64,000 bases of DNA, from positions 62,001-126,000 of the forward strand of contig QNGE01000943.1 of NCBI GenBank assembly GCA_008508345.1, written 5' to 3'. This DNA is from Paragonimus westermani. Taxonomy: Eukaryota; Platyhelminthes; Trematoda; Plagiorchiida; Troglotrematidae. Numbering within the stretch: position 1 is the first letter of the stretch; each line of letters begins with the position of its first letter. The notes beneath the pieces were generated by a model. That model ran no database searches. It was not told the DNA's origin and was given only the letters and a program-made list of their open reading frames with translations. Both the position numbers and the translations under genes were made by a program. Positions 23,422-33,561 of the stretch are shown here, one piece after another.

Positions 23422-26400
23422 CTATTCGTACGACCTTTTAGAAGGGTCCACGTTGAGGCGCTTTATTGGAGCCCGAGTTCGTCGTGAATGACGTGTTTCA
23501 ATGATAGGGTTCTCTCGTGCCACGTTTTCTTCCGTATTACTCTCAGTCGTATGTGTTGGCAGTTCAAACGTATCTAACAGAATATCGAGAGGTAATTCAC
23601 TGACATCTTCCGGTTCGTCACAGATGTTGGGATCTCGTTGTCTGATGTGGTTTATGTGATGAGTCTCTTTCTTGCCGTGGACGGTGAGTTCATATAACAC
23701 ATGACCTCGACGCTGAGTCACAGTTCCCGGCACCCAATTACACCCATGGCCCTGAAATTTTAGAACAAATACTGGGTCACCTGTATGGAATTCTCGAGCC
23801 TTAGCTCGATGATGTTGGTTAAATTGCCTCTCCATCTTGATGTTGCGTTGACCCGCCCGCTTGACGGGAAGCATGGCATCGAGTGCTGTTCTCATTCGTC
23901 GCCCAAGATAAACTTCAGCTGGTGAAACTCCATTTGGTACGGCTGCATTTGGTGTAGAACGGTAGGTACGCAAGAAGGTGTCTAAAATTTCACACATTCT
24001 TCCTTCCCCCTCCAATTTGTGAAGAGCCCTTTTGAATGTATCCACAAAACGTTCTGCTTGTCCGTTAGATTGAGGATGATACGGAGGACTGCGGACATGC
24101 TCTATAGCGAATGATTTACAAAATTGTGAAAACTGTGCTGAAGTGAACTGTGTACCATTGTCAGTCACAAGCGTTTCTGGAAAACCGAACTGAGCAAATA
24201 TGCGACTTAGACACGAAATAGTAGTTGTCGTGGAAATTGTGCGTAGTGGAACGATCTCCGGCCATTTAGAAAAGGCATCTACGAGGATGAGAAAGTATTG
24301 GTCATTGAGTGGACCAGCAAAGTCGGCATGAACTCTTTTCCATGGGCCATCTGGTAGAGGCCAGGAGTGCAACTCAGCCTTGACGGGTACTTTTGCAGCA
24401 CGTGCACACTGTTCACATGACTTGACCGTGCTCTCAATGTCGGAATCGATCCCTGGCCAATATGCATAACTACGTGCCAAAGCTTTCATACGTGTTATAC
24501 CGGGATGTGCACAATGTAGCATTTGTATAACACGTTTTCTCAGGATTTGTGGTATCACTATACGATCCGCTAACATTAAACACCCGTCCACAACCGTTAG
24601 AGCATCCCGCCGTTGGAAGTATGGTTTGTAAACTGCACATAACTCTTTGGGCCAGCCCGTGCGTAAATAATACGTTACCGCTTGCAAGACAGGGTCCGAT
24701 TGAGTGGCACGCCGGATCATAGTAGAAGTGACAGGCAAATTCCTGATGGACTCTCGAAACACGTATTTTACGTCAGCGTCAACTTCCACAGAGGAAATGA
24801 CTACGTCTTCACTTGGATGGTTAGTCGACTTATGCGCAATCAGCCTAGAAAGGGCGTCCGCATGACCAAAACGCTCCGTCTGGATATATTTGAGGACAAA
24901 ATCGTAACCGATTAGTAATGTGGCCCAACGTTGAAGTCGGTTAGCCGTGTGAACAGGTATACCCTTTGGTGGGGCGAGTATGGATAACAGGGGCTTATGG
25001 TCCGTGCACAATGTAAACCGACGGCCGTGCAACATCTTATGGAATTTTTTAACGGCGAAAATTAAAGCCAAACCTTCTTTCTCTATCTGACTATAATTTC
25101 TCTCGGCAGGTAACAGTGTTCGCGAAGCGTGGCTGATTGCCTTTTGGTGACCGTCAGGGAATTGGTGTAAAATCACAGCCCCAATGCCATAGTCAGAAGC
25201 GTCAGCAGCCACAATAATAGGGAGATTAGGATCATAGTGTGTCAATAATAGGTCCGAAGACAATATTCGCTTGAGGCTATCAAACGCAGATTGACACTCG
25301 TGAGACCAAACCCATTTGGTGTCCTTGCGTAACAGATTGTTTAGAGGTGCTCTTAGTTGATGCATATTGGGCACGAAACTGTTATAATAGTTCACAAGAC
25401 CCAAGAATGACTGTAACTGTACTCGATTAGTTGGAGAAGGGAGGTCTTTAATCGCAGAAATTTTAGCGGGGTCCGGACGACGACCATTGCAATCGACGAT
25501 AAATCCCAGATATTTGATTTGAGGCAAGAAAAACTCACATTTTTGTTTCCGTAAGGTGAATCCGTATTCATGAATACGATTAAAGACTTGTTCTAAGTGT
25601 GTTTTGTGCTCATCTGGTGAGGGGCTTACAATAATGATATCGTCCATGTAAGAAACAGCGAACGCCAAACCACTAAGCATAGTATCCATAATTTGCTGGA
25701 ATATTGCTGGAGCACATTTAACACCGAATGGAAGTCTGTTGTAACGGTACAGTCCTCGATGTGTGTTTATTGTTAGTAGGTCTTTACAACTATCATCCAC
25801 CTCAACTTGGAGGTATGCATCAGAGAAATCGATCTTAGAGAATATTTTGCCACCATTGAGTCGAGTAAATAAGTCTTCTGGCACAGGAAGTGGATACTGA
25901 TGTGTCTGCAAAGCCTTGTTCAGACCAGTTGAGAAATCACCACAAAGTCGAATGGAGCCGTTTGCTTTTTTTACTGTTACGACTGGGGCGGCCCAAGAGG
26001 AGTAGTTCACCTTTGACAACACTCCTATGGCTTCTAGACGATCTAGTTCAGCCTCCAACGCTGCTGTTGTTGAGTATGGCACGGGACGCTTTGGACAAAA
26101 CACTGGCCTGCTTCCTGGTTCGATGAAAAGTTGAGCTTTACCCTTTGTACATTTGCCTAAATTGTTCGTAAAAACATCTGGAAACTTATCTGGTAACTGC
26201 TGCACAAAATCACTATAGAGCTTACTGGAAATTGTAGCCACGTCACAAAATGTTGATAAATGAATAGTGTTATGTACGTCACAAACAGAATTAAAGGGTA
26301 CATTCCACAGATCAAGTTTTTCTATCCAGTCTATACCCAAAAGATTTAGGTGGTTGTAAGGAGATATGTAGCAAATGCCAGAGTCACACTTATCACGGAA

Positions 26401-27660
26401 GCAGAAGGTACACATTAACTCACCAAGAAAAGGAATCTGGTGACCACTAGCATTCTTGGCTACTCTGTGTGTTGGCTTGTACGGTGGTCTTCCAAGGTTA
26501 ATCCATGTTAAACGGGAAATGATTGTGATGTCCGATGCAGTATCTATCTGTAACGTAACTTGGTGATTTTCAATGTGAAGAGTCATATATTTCCGTCGGT
26601 GAACGATATCACTTGTTGTAGTAAACACCACATTAGACTGGCGACGTACGCGGAAGCCTTGGGTTGATTGTCTGCAGTGTGATTCCTTGTGACCCATACA
26701 ATTACACTGTTGACACACGTGTCTGCGATATGGGCAAAATCGAACGAAGTGCCACTGTCCACATAGCCAACAAGCGGAAGATGGCCGTTGCATACGAAAA
26801 GGTGCGTCACGACAAACATATGATGGACGATTGTGTCTTATAACTCGGTCAACTGATGCTATGTCAGTGGGAGAGGAGGTCGATTGCAACATTTGTGAGT
26901 CGTGCTTAAGATTCACTAGGCGCAAGTATTCTGCCGTTAAATCCTGAACTGAAAAGTCTGTACACGAATCCAGTTTTGCTAAAAGACGCGTTCGTATATC
27001 AGCATCCTCTGAAGATGTCAACCCGGCAACAAATATCAAAGCTTTGAATTGTGAGTCCGATATCTGTTTTAACTGGAAACGCTCACACTCTCGGTTTACT
27101 CTACCAGCGTACGTCACGATATCTTCCGTAGCGTGTCGAGAGATTTTCAGACAGTTGTATCGAATGTTAAACGCAGATGTCCTTTCACCAAAAATAGAAC
27201 AAAGCTTCGAAACAGTATCTTTCAGAGTGAAGTCACGAGATTTCTGTGGAAGAATATAGTTGCAATATTGTGCATGTTCAGCTGCACCCAATTTCTGCAT
27301 TAAGAGGCGTACTTTGGCGAATTCGTCCAACGCAGCTGCATCAACTAGGAAAATGTCTTCGTAACGCTGATACCAAGATGAGAATGTCACACCATTATCT
27401 GGATCATAATTAAACTCATGAATGCCGGTTGCCAAGGTCTCCTTCAGTTTTGGTTCCGAAATGGCGGCTGTACGTGACGTAGTCAGGGCGGCTAGTTGTG
27501 CTGTGAGTGACTCAAACATTTTAGCGTTCGTCTGCTGCTGCTCCAAAAAGACTTGCTGGTGACGCTGCATCATTTTCTGCTGCTGTTCAATCTGATCCTG
27601 TTGTTGCTGCATTTGCCTCTGTTGCTGCTGTAATAATTCCAATAATGCTGTTTCGGCCAT
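23422..27660 (-). CDS. gag-pol polyprotein of the Mag-type retrotransposon
   Basis: A single uninterrupted frame encodes gag, protease, reverse transcriptase, RNase H and integrase for retrotransposition. The open frame reaches back to a TTG at 27672. I choose the ATG at 27660, four codons later; residue numbers here count from the TTG. Residues 15-55 are a Gln-rich coiled coil, followed by a capsid-type domain (about 85-265). Two zinc knuckles follow, a CX2CX3HX4C at 301-313 and a CX2CX4HX4C at 320-333. The protease has DTASD (377). RT has YMDD (675-678). RNase H has D824, E866 and D891. Integrase has the HHCC finger (H1053, H1056, C1086, C1089) and the triad D1117, D1171, E1207, giving the D-35-E spacing. 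No catalytic residue is missing. Gag and pol share one frame, so no frameshift or stop read-through is needed. Confidence in the function is high; the start choice is moderate. Confidence 0.95.
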   Translation of the reverse strand: MAETALLELLQQQQRQMQQQQDQIEQQQKMMQRHQQVFLEQQQTNAKMFESLTAQLAALTTSRTAAISEPKLKETLATGIHEFNYDPDNGVTFSSWYQRYEDIFLVDAAALDEFAKVRLLMQKLGAAEHAQYCNYILPQKSRDFTLKDTVSKLCSIFGERTSAFNIRYNCLKISRHATEDIVTYAGRVNRECERFQLKQISDSQFKALIFVAGLTSSEDADIRTRLLAKLDSCTDFSVQDLTAEYLRLVNLKHDSQMLQSTSSPTDIASVDRVIRHNRPSYVCRDAPFRMQRPSSACWLCGQWHFVRFCPYRRHVCQQCNCMGHKESHCRQSTQGFRVRRQSNVVFTTTSDIVHRRKYMTLHIENHQVTLQIDTASDITIISRLTWINLGRPPYKPTHRVAKNASGHQIPFLGELMCTFCFRDKCDSGICYISPYNHLNLLGIDWIEKLDLWNVPFNSVCDVHNTIHLSTFCDVATISSKLYSDFVQQLPDKFPDVFTNNLGKCTKGKAQLFIEPGSRPVFCPKRPVPYSTTAALEAELDRLEAIGVLSKVNYSSWAAPVVTVKKANGSIRLCGDFSTGLNKALQTHQYPLPVPEDLFTRLNGGKIFSKIDFSDAYLQVEVDDSCKDLLTINTHRGLYRYNRLPFGVKCAPAIFQQIMDTMLSGLAFAVSYMDDIIIVSPSPDEHKTHLEQVFNRIHEYGFTLRKQKCEFFLPQIKYLGFIVDCNGRRPDPAKISAIKDLPSPTNRVQLQSFLGLVNYYNSFVPNMHQLRAPLNNLLRKDTKWVWSHECQSAFDSLKRILSSDLLLTHYDPNLPIIVAADASDYGIGAVILHQFPDGHQKAISHASRTLLPAERNYSQIEKEGLALIFAVKKFHKMLHGRRFTLCTDHKPLLSILAPPKGIPVHTANRLQRWATLLIGYDFVLKYIQTERFGHADALSRLIAHKSTNHPSEDVVISSVEVDADVKYVFRESIRNLPVTSTMIRRATQSDPVLQAVTYYLRTGWPKELCAVYKPYFQRRDALTVVDGCLMLADRIVIPQILRKRVIQMLHCAHPGITRMKALARSYAYWPGIDSDIESTVKSCEQCARAAKVPVKAELHSWPLPDGPWKRVHADFAGPLNDQYFLILVDAFSKWPEIVPLRTISTTTTISCLSRIFAQFGFPETLVTDNGTQFTSAQFSQFCKSFAIEHVRSPPYHPQSNGQAERFVDTFKRALHKLEGEGRMCEILDTFLRTYRSTPNAAVPNGVSPAEVYLGRRMRTALDAMLPVKRAGQRNIKMERQFNQHHRAKAREFHTGDPVFVLKFQGHGCNWVPGTVTQRRGHVLYELTVHGKKETHHINHIRQRDPNICDEPEDVSELPLDILLDTFELPTHTTESNTEENVARENPIIETRHSRRTRAPIKRLNVDPSKRSYE

Positions 27661-27671
27661 CTCCGTCGCCA
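27657..27671 (-). promoter_or_regulatory. primer-binding site, tRNA-Ser-like, overlapping the gag start codon
   Basis: Two bases after the 5' LTR the minus strand reads TGGCGACGGAGATGG. It resembles the complement of the 3' end of metazoan tRNA-Ser(GCU), about 13 of 15 bases by my recollection of that tRNA. The ATG at 27658-27660 lies inside it. Confidence 0.7.
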
Positions 27672-27673
27672 AC

Positions 27674-27926
27674 TGTTAAATCGTCCCGCACGGGTAAGGA
27701 GAACGAGTTGGTAAGACTCAAGTACAAGGTGTATCGATTGGTTACGTGGTACAGGCATATAAAGAATGAATAACCCAAGACAACCGATTAATAACAAACT
27801 GACGAATCGGCAAGCACTAGTACACGTGATTGGTTAGTTTGTAGCATGACTTATCTGGCATAAGTTAGGACGCGTGATTGCGTGGGCGTGTAAGCGCGAG
27901 ACTGCCTGTCCGATTCCGATCCAACA
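27674..27926 (-). repeat. 5' LTR of the intact element
   Basis: This is the promoter-bearing copy for minus-strand transcription. A TTTATATG stretch in the middle is a weak TATA candidate. The sequence matches 23147-23399 except for one base. Confidence 0.95.
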
Positions 27927-27929
27927 ACG

Positions 27930-28880
27930 GTATTGACTGTTCTTTACTTGACAAACAGTATGTCGATTTAATTCTAACATTCACTGATTTTGACGCTTTT
28001 GCATCAGTTTAACTCCACTCGTCGAAATCTCCGTGTCTCCTATGAACAAGAGTTAGGTATCTCACTACCATTCTTAGACGTCCTTATTTCCGGGCGCTTA
28101 GACGATACATTTAGTAGGTCTGTTTATCGAAGCCACATGGAGTGAGCAGTACCTACAATTTCCTTCATTTGCGCCCGTAGCTTACAAATGTAATTCGGTG
28201 CGAACTGTTTGTCACCGACCAAGGAAAATGTGCGCAGCCGTCTGAATAAGAGCTCTTGAAGAGTGTTCTACTTGCGAATGGATATCCGGTCAAATTTACT
28301 GAAATTTATTGCAAGGAACGAGCGGCTAGGTCTCAGCAAGTTTTTATCAAACTTGCTTACACCGATGACCACAGTATTACCGATGTAAGTCGAAATCCGC
28401 CACTGATCACAGCCCGCGGCGGTGGCTCATATATTGGCAAAACGGACCGGAATTTACGACAGGGGAAGGCGTAGCACATCCCCAAGTGGCTGGTACAATC
28501 AATGACTCAAGAAGGGTCGGCATACCAACACCCGAACAGAAATCTGTCGTCTTTGATCGCGAAACACCTAGTCGCAACAGTTCACGTGGTCGACCTCGTC
28601 ACTTCGGCCATGGTCCTATTGCGCGATCGCAACCTTAGATTGCTGACGTTCTCCCAGGCAATGTTGATCAAGCCTCACGCGTCGACCACTTACTGGCAAA
28701 AGGTGCTGACACAATCAATTTCGTTACCGTGGCAGTGAATCCTGATTGCACCTGTGATGTTTGTTCATTTAATTGTTTTATCGCTACACCCTTAACAAGT
28801 ATAACCGAATGTTTTATGTAACCGGCTGATGAGAATAAACGAAATGCTTGCATCTCACAATGTATCTTCTTGCTGTCTTG
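27930..28880 (+). mobile_element. Penelope-like element relic with GIY-YIG endonuclease
   Basis: From 28008 the plus strand reads FNSTRRNLRVSYEQELGISL, then PFLDVLISGR and S-x-x-VYR. This is the 'FN...V..E...LPFLDV...YRK' thumb segment typical of Penelope-like reverse transcriptases. At 28256-28300 NGYP-x-KF follows, another hallmark of that region. At 28420-28480 SYIGKTDRNLR and HIPKWL mark a GIY-YIG endonuclease whose GIY half is damaged. The frame ends LLTFSQAML...LTQSISLPWQ* at 28738, with about 140 bp of 3' tail. Stops and frame changes (for example near 28060, 28144 and 28472) make it defective. Upstream RT motifs are absent, so it is 5'-truncated or interrupted at the Mag insertion. 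Confidence 0.75.
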
Positions 28881-30335
28881 ATAAAATGGATGAAGAGAAC
28901 TGTTTCAAAAGCAAAGCAGTCGATTATGATGACCACCCCAATCAACTGATAAGGACGATGTGAGCTTCCATAATCCACGGCGGTACCGCAGTCAGATCGA
29001 CTTTAGGCTTCGTTAAACGGTAGATGATCTCGTTAGATAATGAACAGGACAGTGGGTGCACGCGGTACTAAAACCGGCAGACACACGCGATATTTACTAT
29101 TTAACCCCATGGGCCACGTATATGGGACTGTGGGAAAAGGATGATAGCTGGCTGTCGAGTTACAGACCTAGACAATTCCTATCAAGATCTGTCTAGAGAA
29201 AACGTCAGGTCCACCAACGGTACAGCAAAACGGATTGCACACAGCTACAGATGCCAATGATGATGAAAGTGGGCGAGTAAAGCATGTGCCTTTGCTAATT
29301 ATCAACCCCAGTGGGGTCGAAAAAAAAGATAAAGGTATGCTTCGAGGCCTTGAGGTTACATTTCCAGATTTCACACAATGAAACGTTTGCTGTCGCTTGT
29401 CCAATCGGGTTACTTGTAGGATGGGTGGTACTGTAAGACTGGCTACACAGTAGGAGTGATCGAGTTATGCGGCGCTCAAATCGATGACCCGGTATTCGCA
29501 GAGGGCGTCGTTAAGTCTCAGTCATATCAAACAAGAGAACACGCACCCCCGTGGAAATCAGCTGGGTATCTACGGGGAAAATAAATAAAGGAAGATCCAC
29601 GTCAGTTGGCCATAAATTCTTCGTGCATAGCTAGAATGTCATCCGTGACAAAATAGAGACGGTGAATTTAGATATCCTGAACGGGCAACGCTCAAAGCTG
29701 AGCATAACTGACTCAAATTACTAGAGGAGGACACAAGCGTGACAGCCGATGAACGTTTTATTCCTGTACTGAAAATTTTCCCGTTTAGATGCGAGTGCGA
29801 TGCGGAGTCCGAACTTTCCGACTGAACGCCAGCCGAGCTGCACGAATCGAATGGGTAGTTCCAGTATTAATGAAACACTCATTGAGCACTGTAAAATTCT
29901 GACCGACTGCTTACACGCCCACGGTTCAGAGAGCGTTTGAGAAAGTAATATTGGATACCACGGTCCCAAACACTGCAACGAATTAATGGTACCAAGTTGC
30001 GCACCGTCGGTCACGCCTCATATCTGGCATCCTTACTTGGTTCATACAACCCAGCTTCCTTGAATAAAAACTGGCATGGGTTACAACGATAAACTAAAAA
30101 AACTAGGCAGGTATCGGTGTTGAACATTTTCTCAGCTCACTAATTCGCTAATACCCCATTGACAAATCAAACCTCACTAGCTTGACTAGACAAACTTTTT
30201 CCACTGTGCAAACTAGCTAGGAAGTCCAGCAAGAAGCGATGCCGTTTCATTACGTGAAAGATTCACCCCTTCACTCCGACGCGTTTCTTTCCAAATATAC
30301 TGACAACACGTTAATTGGAGGTTCACGTCTCATGA
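28881..30335. other. no gene recognised
   Basis: There are no conserved motifs on either strand, and open frames are at most about 100 codons. No copy of the known repeats was seen. Confidence 0.4.
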
Positions 30336-30741
30336 CTATTTCCCTTCTACTTTTGCAGAGTTAGAGTTGATCAAGTGATCTACCTCTCTCAGTCCACCAA
30401 ACTTAATGGTACCAACTATCTGCATGTTCAATTTCCGATTCTCAGGGACCAACATCACCGTAAGTGTTGTGTAAACGACGGTCCACTTCCTAGTAATTAT
30501 AAGATCATCTGCAGGAAGAAACGACCAGGTCATTTTGTGTGGTAACCACGTTTGGTAAGGTGAGAGAGTTATTGTTTTAGGCTTTGCGCCCAAGGGTATC
30601 ACCTCCACCTGATTTATCGTTCCATTACTCCATGTGTTCTCCCACACGAGTTGTAATGTGCCGTAATTCGACTTTCATTTCTTTGGAAGACGGTACATTC
30701 TTGATACGACCACTTAAACACAGTTCCAAATCTAGTGTCAG
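30336..30741 (-). other. candidate exon(s) of an unidentified gene
   Basis: On the minus strand a good acceptor (ttggttactgttgtgcag) at about 30742 precedes an open segment reading DLTLDLELCLSGRIKNVPSS and KEMKVELRHITTR. After a frame change near 30630-30650, an adjacent open segment reads VEVIPLGAKPKTITLSPYQT...TRKWTVVYTTLTVMLVPENR. The composition (alternating hydrophobic residues) suggests a beta-rich domain. The frame change could be an intron using gataaatcag as acceptor, or the match may be chance. I recognise no family. It lies downstream of the EFA6-type gene, on the same strand but beyond its stop codon. Confidence 0.22.
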
Positions 30742-30837
30742 ATCCTGCACAACAGTAACCAATATTAATATCCAGGTAATGTACTGTATACGACAGAATC
30801 CTGGCAACCCGTCTGTTTCCGTATCTCTCTCAACCAT

Positions 30838-32640
30838 TCACCATTCCTTCCACATATCAACATAATAAATTATTGTTTGCACATTATTAAACCGCATAAC
30901 AGTTTAGTCACTCCCTACCTTGCATATTTATCAGCAGACAGCGACTCACTGACGAACGAGTCTTTTGAAAGAGTTCTCTATTAAATTAACATCTAAATTT
31001 TACATGAACACCTTATCATTGCAGTGTTATGTCTGGGCTGAATAGTTATCATTGGAGAGCACACGGCTTTTATTGATCTGGCCTAAAAAGCAATCCTCTG
31101 CAGACAAAAGCAATCATAGAGAGTACGGTGAGCAACTTTCAGGCCTAAAACCGAGATGGCTAATGCCAAAAAGATCGGCGTTTCGATGGGTACAGAGACC
31201 ATTGAGAAGAATATCCTTACCAGGTGTCAGCTTTTAAGCTCACAGGCTTCCGTTGGATAATACGCCGAGAACATAAGCGAACAGTATGCGCGACCAAAGT
31301 GAATAGTCAGTTAACAAGCGATGGCATAGAACAAGCGATAACAATCCCACGTCAGTGGATACGTATGGGCCTTTCCATGTGTAAGCAATTCACAATCACG
31401 TAGGTTAGTCAAGCATAAAATGAAGTTAGTGTACATGGTGGACAGAAGAACGAGAGAGAGACAAATGAAGTTGCCAGGTGTGTCCAGAAAAAGGGAAAGC
31501 CATAGAACCCTATCAAGAAAAACAACACTATATAAGACCAAGTAGTAGCGTACTGAAATTCGAACGCTGCTTGTCCCACAATCAGTTTATTCCAAAAAGT
31601 TAAGATAACGAATCGAGAAAGACTGTTCGAGTGTGCGTACGTTTACGGATGTATGTGAGTGTACACTGAGAGGGTGTCTATCTGTTCCCGCATGTCTGGG
31701 TGTGAATGCTGACCATCGTCAAAAACCGAGAAGGATGATTGGCGATGCTAGGAGACCGATAACTGCTAATGTTGGGAACGATTTTACATGGAAAAAACAG
31801 TATAACAAAAAACATGGAGGAAAGGGGCATACACCCAAACATAGGTAAGAACATGTACCAAACTGAATCATTAGTAATGTTTATTTTTGAAGTGAGCAGG
31901 GGCAAGCGGTCCAGGTGAGCCAGATCAAAACTCGATTCACTCGGAACAACGCGGACGTGTAAACAAAAACATCCAACACGCTTCGTATGGATTAGAAGAA
32001 AGTCGAGTGGGTGGAGTGACTAGAATGGCAGACGTGCGTAATTTGGTGCGGAGAGAAGTGCATAAGTGCAATGTGTAGATTTTCAGAGTGAATGAGAACA
32101 CAAAGAAAGCAATTAGAAGTGTGATATGAACACCGGTATGCGTTGTTATCTAAATCAGAGGCTCCTCATATAGAAGAGCAGATTAGGGACAGGACAAACA
32201 AAAAATCAATCAAATTACAGAAATAGTGGAAGTGAGCGTAATGTTAGCAAGAGTAATAGTCACATAGAGAATAAACGTTAGGAGCGGCAAAGCAGTCGAT
32301 GGTTACCTGAAGGAACGAACAGGCAGTACGGAATAAGGAAGAATATGTGGAACATAAAAAGACAAGACAGACAAGCCCGGCTAGCTTATAGACGACAACA
32401 ACGACAATTGTGGAGAAGGAAACAACGTAGACGATTTGGCGGATAAAGGCAGATCATAAGAAAATACACGTATTTATAATTTTAAAAAATCAAAACAACA
32501 TCGCTCCAAATGTTCACGTTGAACGGAGTAACGATTGAGTAGTGCGCACAAAGAGAATAAAATGTACACGAGTGAAGATCGCACTGGGAAGCGGAGGGAT
32601 ACGAGAACAGTCAGTGAGCAGAGAACTATGAGGATGTGCG
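30838..32640. other. downstream of the EFA6-type gene; no other gene recognised
   Basis: The 3' part (about 32000-32640) would hold the 3' untranslated region of the minus-strand EFA6-type gene. I do not see a clear AATAAA on that strand just below the stop. The rest is purine-rich and shows no conserved protein motif. Confidence 0.4.
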
Positions 32641-33561
32641 CTATACAATTTCGTAGAACATACTTTCTGTTGTGGAACATAATGGCTGCGACGACTGGGG
32701 GAGTTTGAATTTATCCGGCACGACACCAGATGCAGGCGATGTTCGATTGGATGAAGTCTCAGTGCAATCTGGAATGGAAGCATCACCGGGAGAGTTAGAT
32801 GACGGAAGTGAGGACGGCAAGTCAAGAGTGGAATTGTCCTCCTCAGTCAAACGATTGCCGTTGAGCAACAGTCCGTTTGTTCGGCCACCAGGAGCGAAGA
32901 GAGATTGTTGGCGATAGCTGATTGCGTGGGGTGGAGTTCTCCACTGCCGAGGGTGTGGATAAAATCGTCCGGAGACTGACGGGGAATATGGGGTGGGCGG
33001 GGGGAGCTGTGGACCATAATAAGGATAGGTGAGACCACGGTGTCTGTTCCCTAATGCGGAAGGAATTGTGGTTGGCCCCGAATACATCACTGGAGAGACA
33101 AAGCCATCTTCAGCCGTCTCAGTGGATGGAGTCAGAGTGGTCGAAGAGACTACAGCGAGATCACTGCATTGGGAGTCGGTGGTCAATTCAGCGGAGGACA
33201 CGGATGAACTGGATTCTTCGTTGAGTGCTTCTGGTGGGCCAAGCACAGCTAACGGCATCATGTTCTTCGAAAGATGAGAGCTTACAGCATCGCGTGGCGC
33301 AAAGTAACGTGGTGGCGGTGGTGGTGGTGGTGTGGGTGATTGTAGAGAGAGGTAAGATGGTCCTATTCCGATAGGGCAGGTGTACTGTGGCGTGGGGGTC
33401 ATCGGACCAGCAGGTACTGGCATACCATAGGGATTCATGTAGGGAGAGTAGTTGTTCGCAGCAGCTGCAAGAGCTGCGGCATGAGCCACAGCTGCAGAAG
33501 ATTGTTGCATGCGGAACAGTTCGGACTCAAGCAGCCGAGCATAGATTTTATAACGATTAAT
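32641..33561 (-). CDS. Efa6: EFA6/PSD-type Arf6 GEF, C-terminal exon with stop
   Basis: A minus-strand exon of 306 codons plus TAG. It starts after the acceptor tttctctgtag, in phase 0. The first residues (INRYKIYARLLESELFR) match the RY-x-x-Y helix that closes the coiled coil in PSD/EFA6 proteins, and they continue the coiled coil of exon 35712-36218 in frame. After an Ala-rich stretch the remaining ~270 residues are Ser/Thr/Pro-rich and presumably disordered, with a PTPPPPPPPRYF run (gene-strand copy of the ggtggtggtgg DNA near 33300-33330) that could bind SH3 or WW domains. EFA6 proteins act at the plasma membrane, load GTP on Arf6 and bundle or contact actin through the C-terminal region; that role is known for the family and not shown here. 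The tail is longer and more Pro-rich than vertebrate PSD tails. Confidence 0.72.
   Translation of the reverse strand: MNRYKIYARLLESELFRMQQSSAAVAHAAALAAAANNYSPYMNPYGMPVPAGPMTPTPQYTCPIGIGPSYLSLQSPTPPPPPPPRYFAPRDAVSSHLSKNMMPLAVLGPPEALNEESSSSVSSAELTTDSQCSDLAVVSSTTLTPSTETAEDGFVSPVMYSGPTTIPSALGNRHRGLTYPYYGPQLPPPTPYSPSVSGRFYPHPRQWRTPPHAISYRQQSLFAPGGRTNGLLLNGNRLTEEDNSTLDLPSSLPSSNSPGDASIPDCTETSSNRTSPASGVVPDKFKLPQSSQPLCSTTESMFYEIV

Larger units (their letters stand above)
23147..27926 (-). mobile_element. Mag-type Ty3/gypsy LTR retrotransposon, apparently intact
   Basis: Two 253-bp direct repeats (23147-23399 and 27674-27926) differ at one base that I can see and have TG...CA ends on the minus strand. 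Between them is a primer-binding site, a single gag-pol frame of 1,412 codons from its first ATG and a polypurine tract, in the order expected for a full element. The flanking pentamers are actgt and acggt, a possible 5-bp target duplication with one mismatch. There is no env frame. Near-identical LTRs and an unbroken reading frame indicate a recent insertion that may still be competent. The Mag/K02A2.6-type lineage is inferred from the double zinc knuckle and overall domain set. Confidence 0.93.

Noticed and set aside
24279..27259. Short frames on both strands inside the gag-pol region
   Set aside because: Shadows of the single long gag-pol frame.
32672..33277. Plus-strand frames opposite the C-terminal EFA6 exon, and 35722-36270 plus opposite the coiled-coil exon
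   Set aside because: Antisense shadows of the minus-strand exons, which have splice signals and family motifs.
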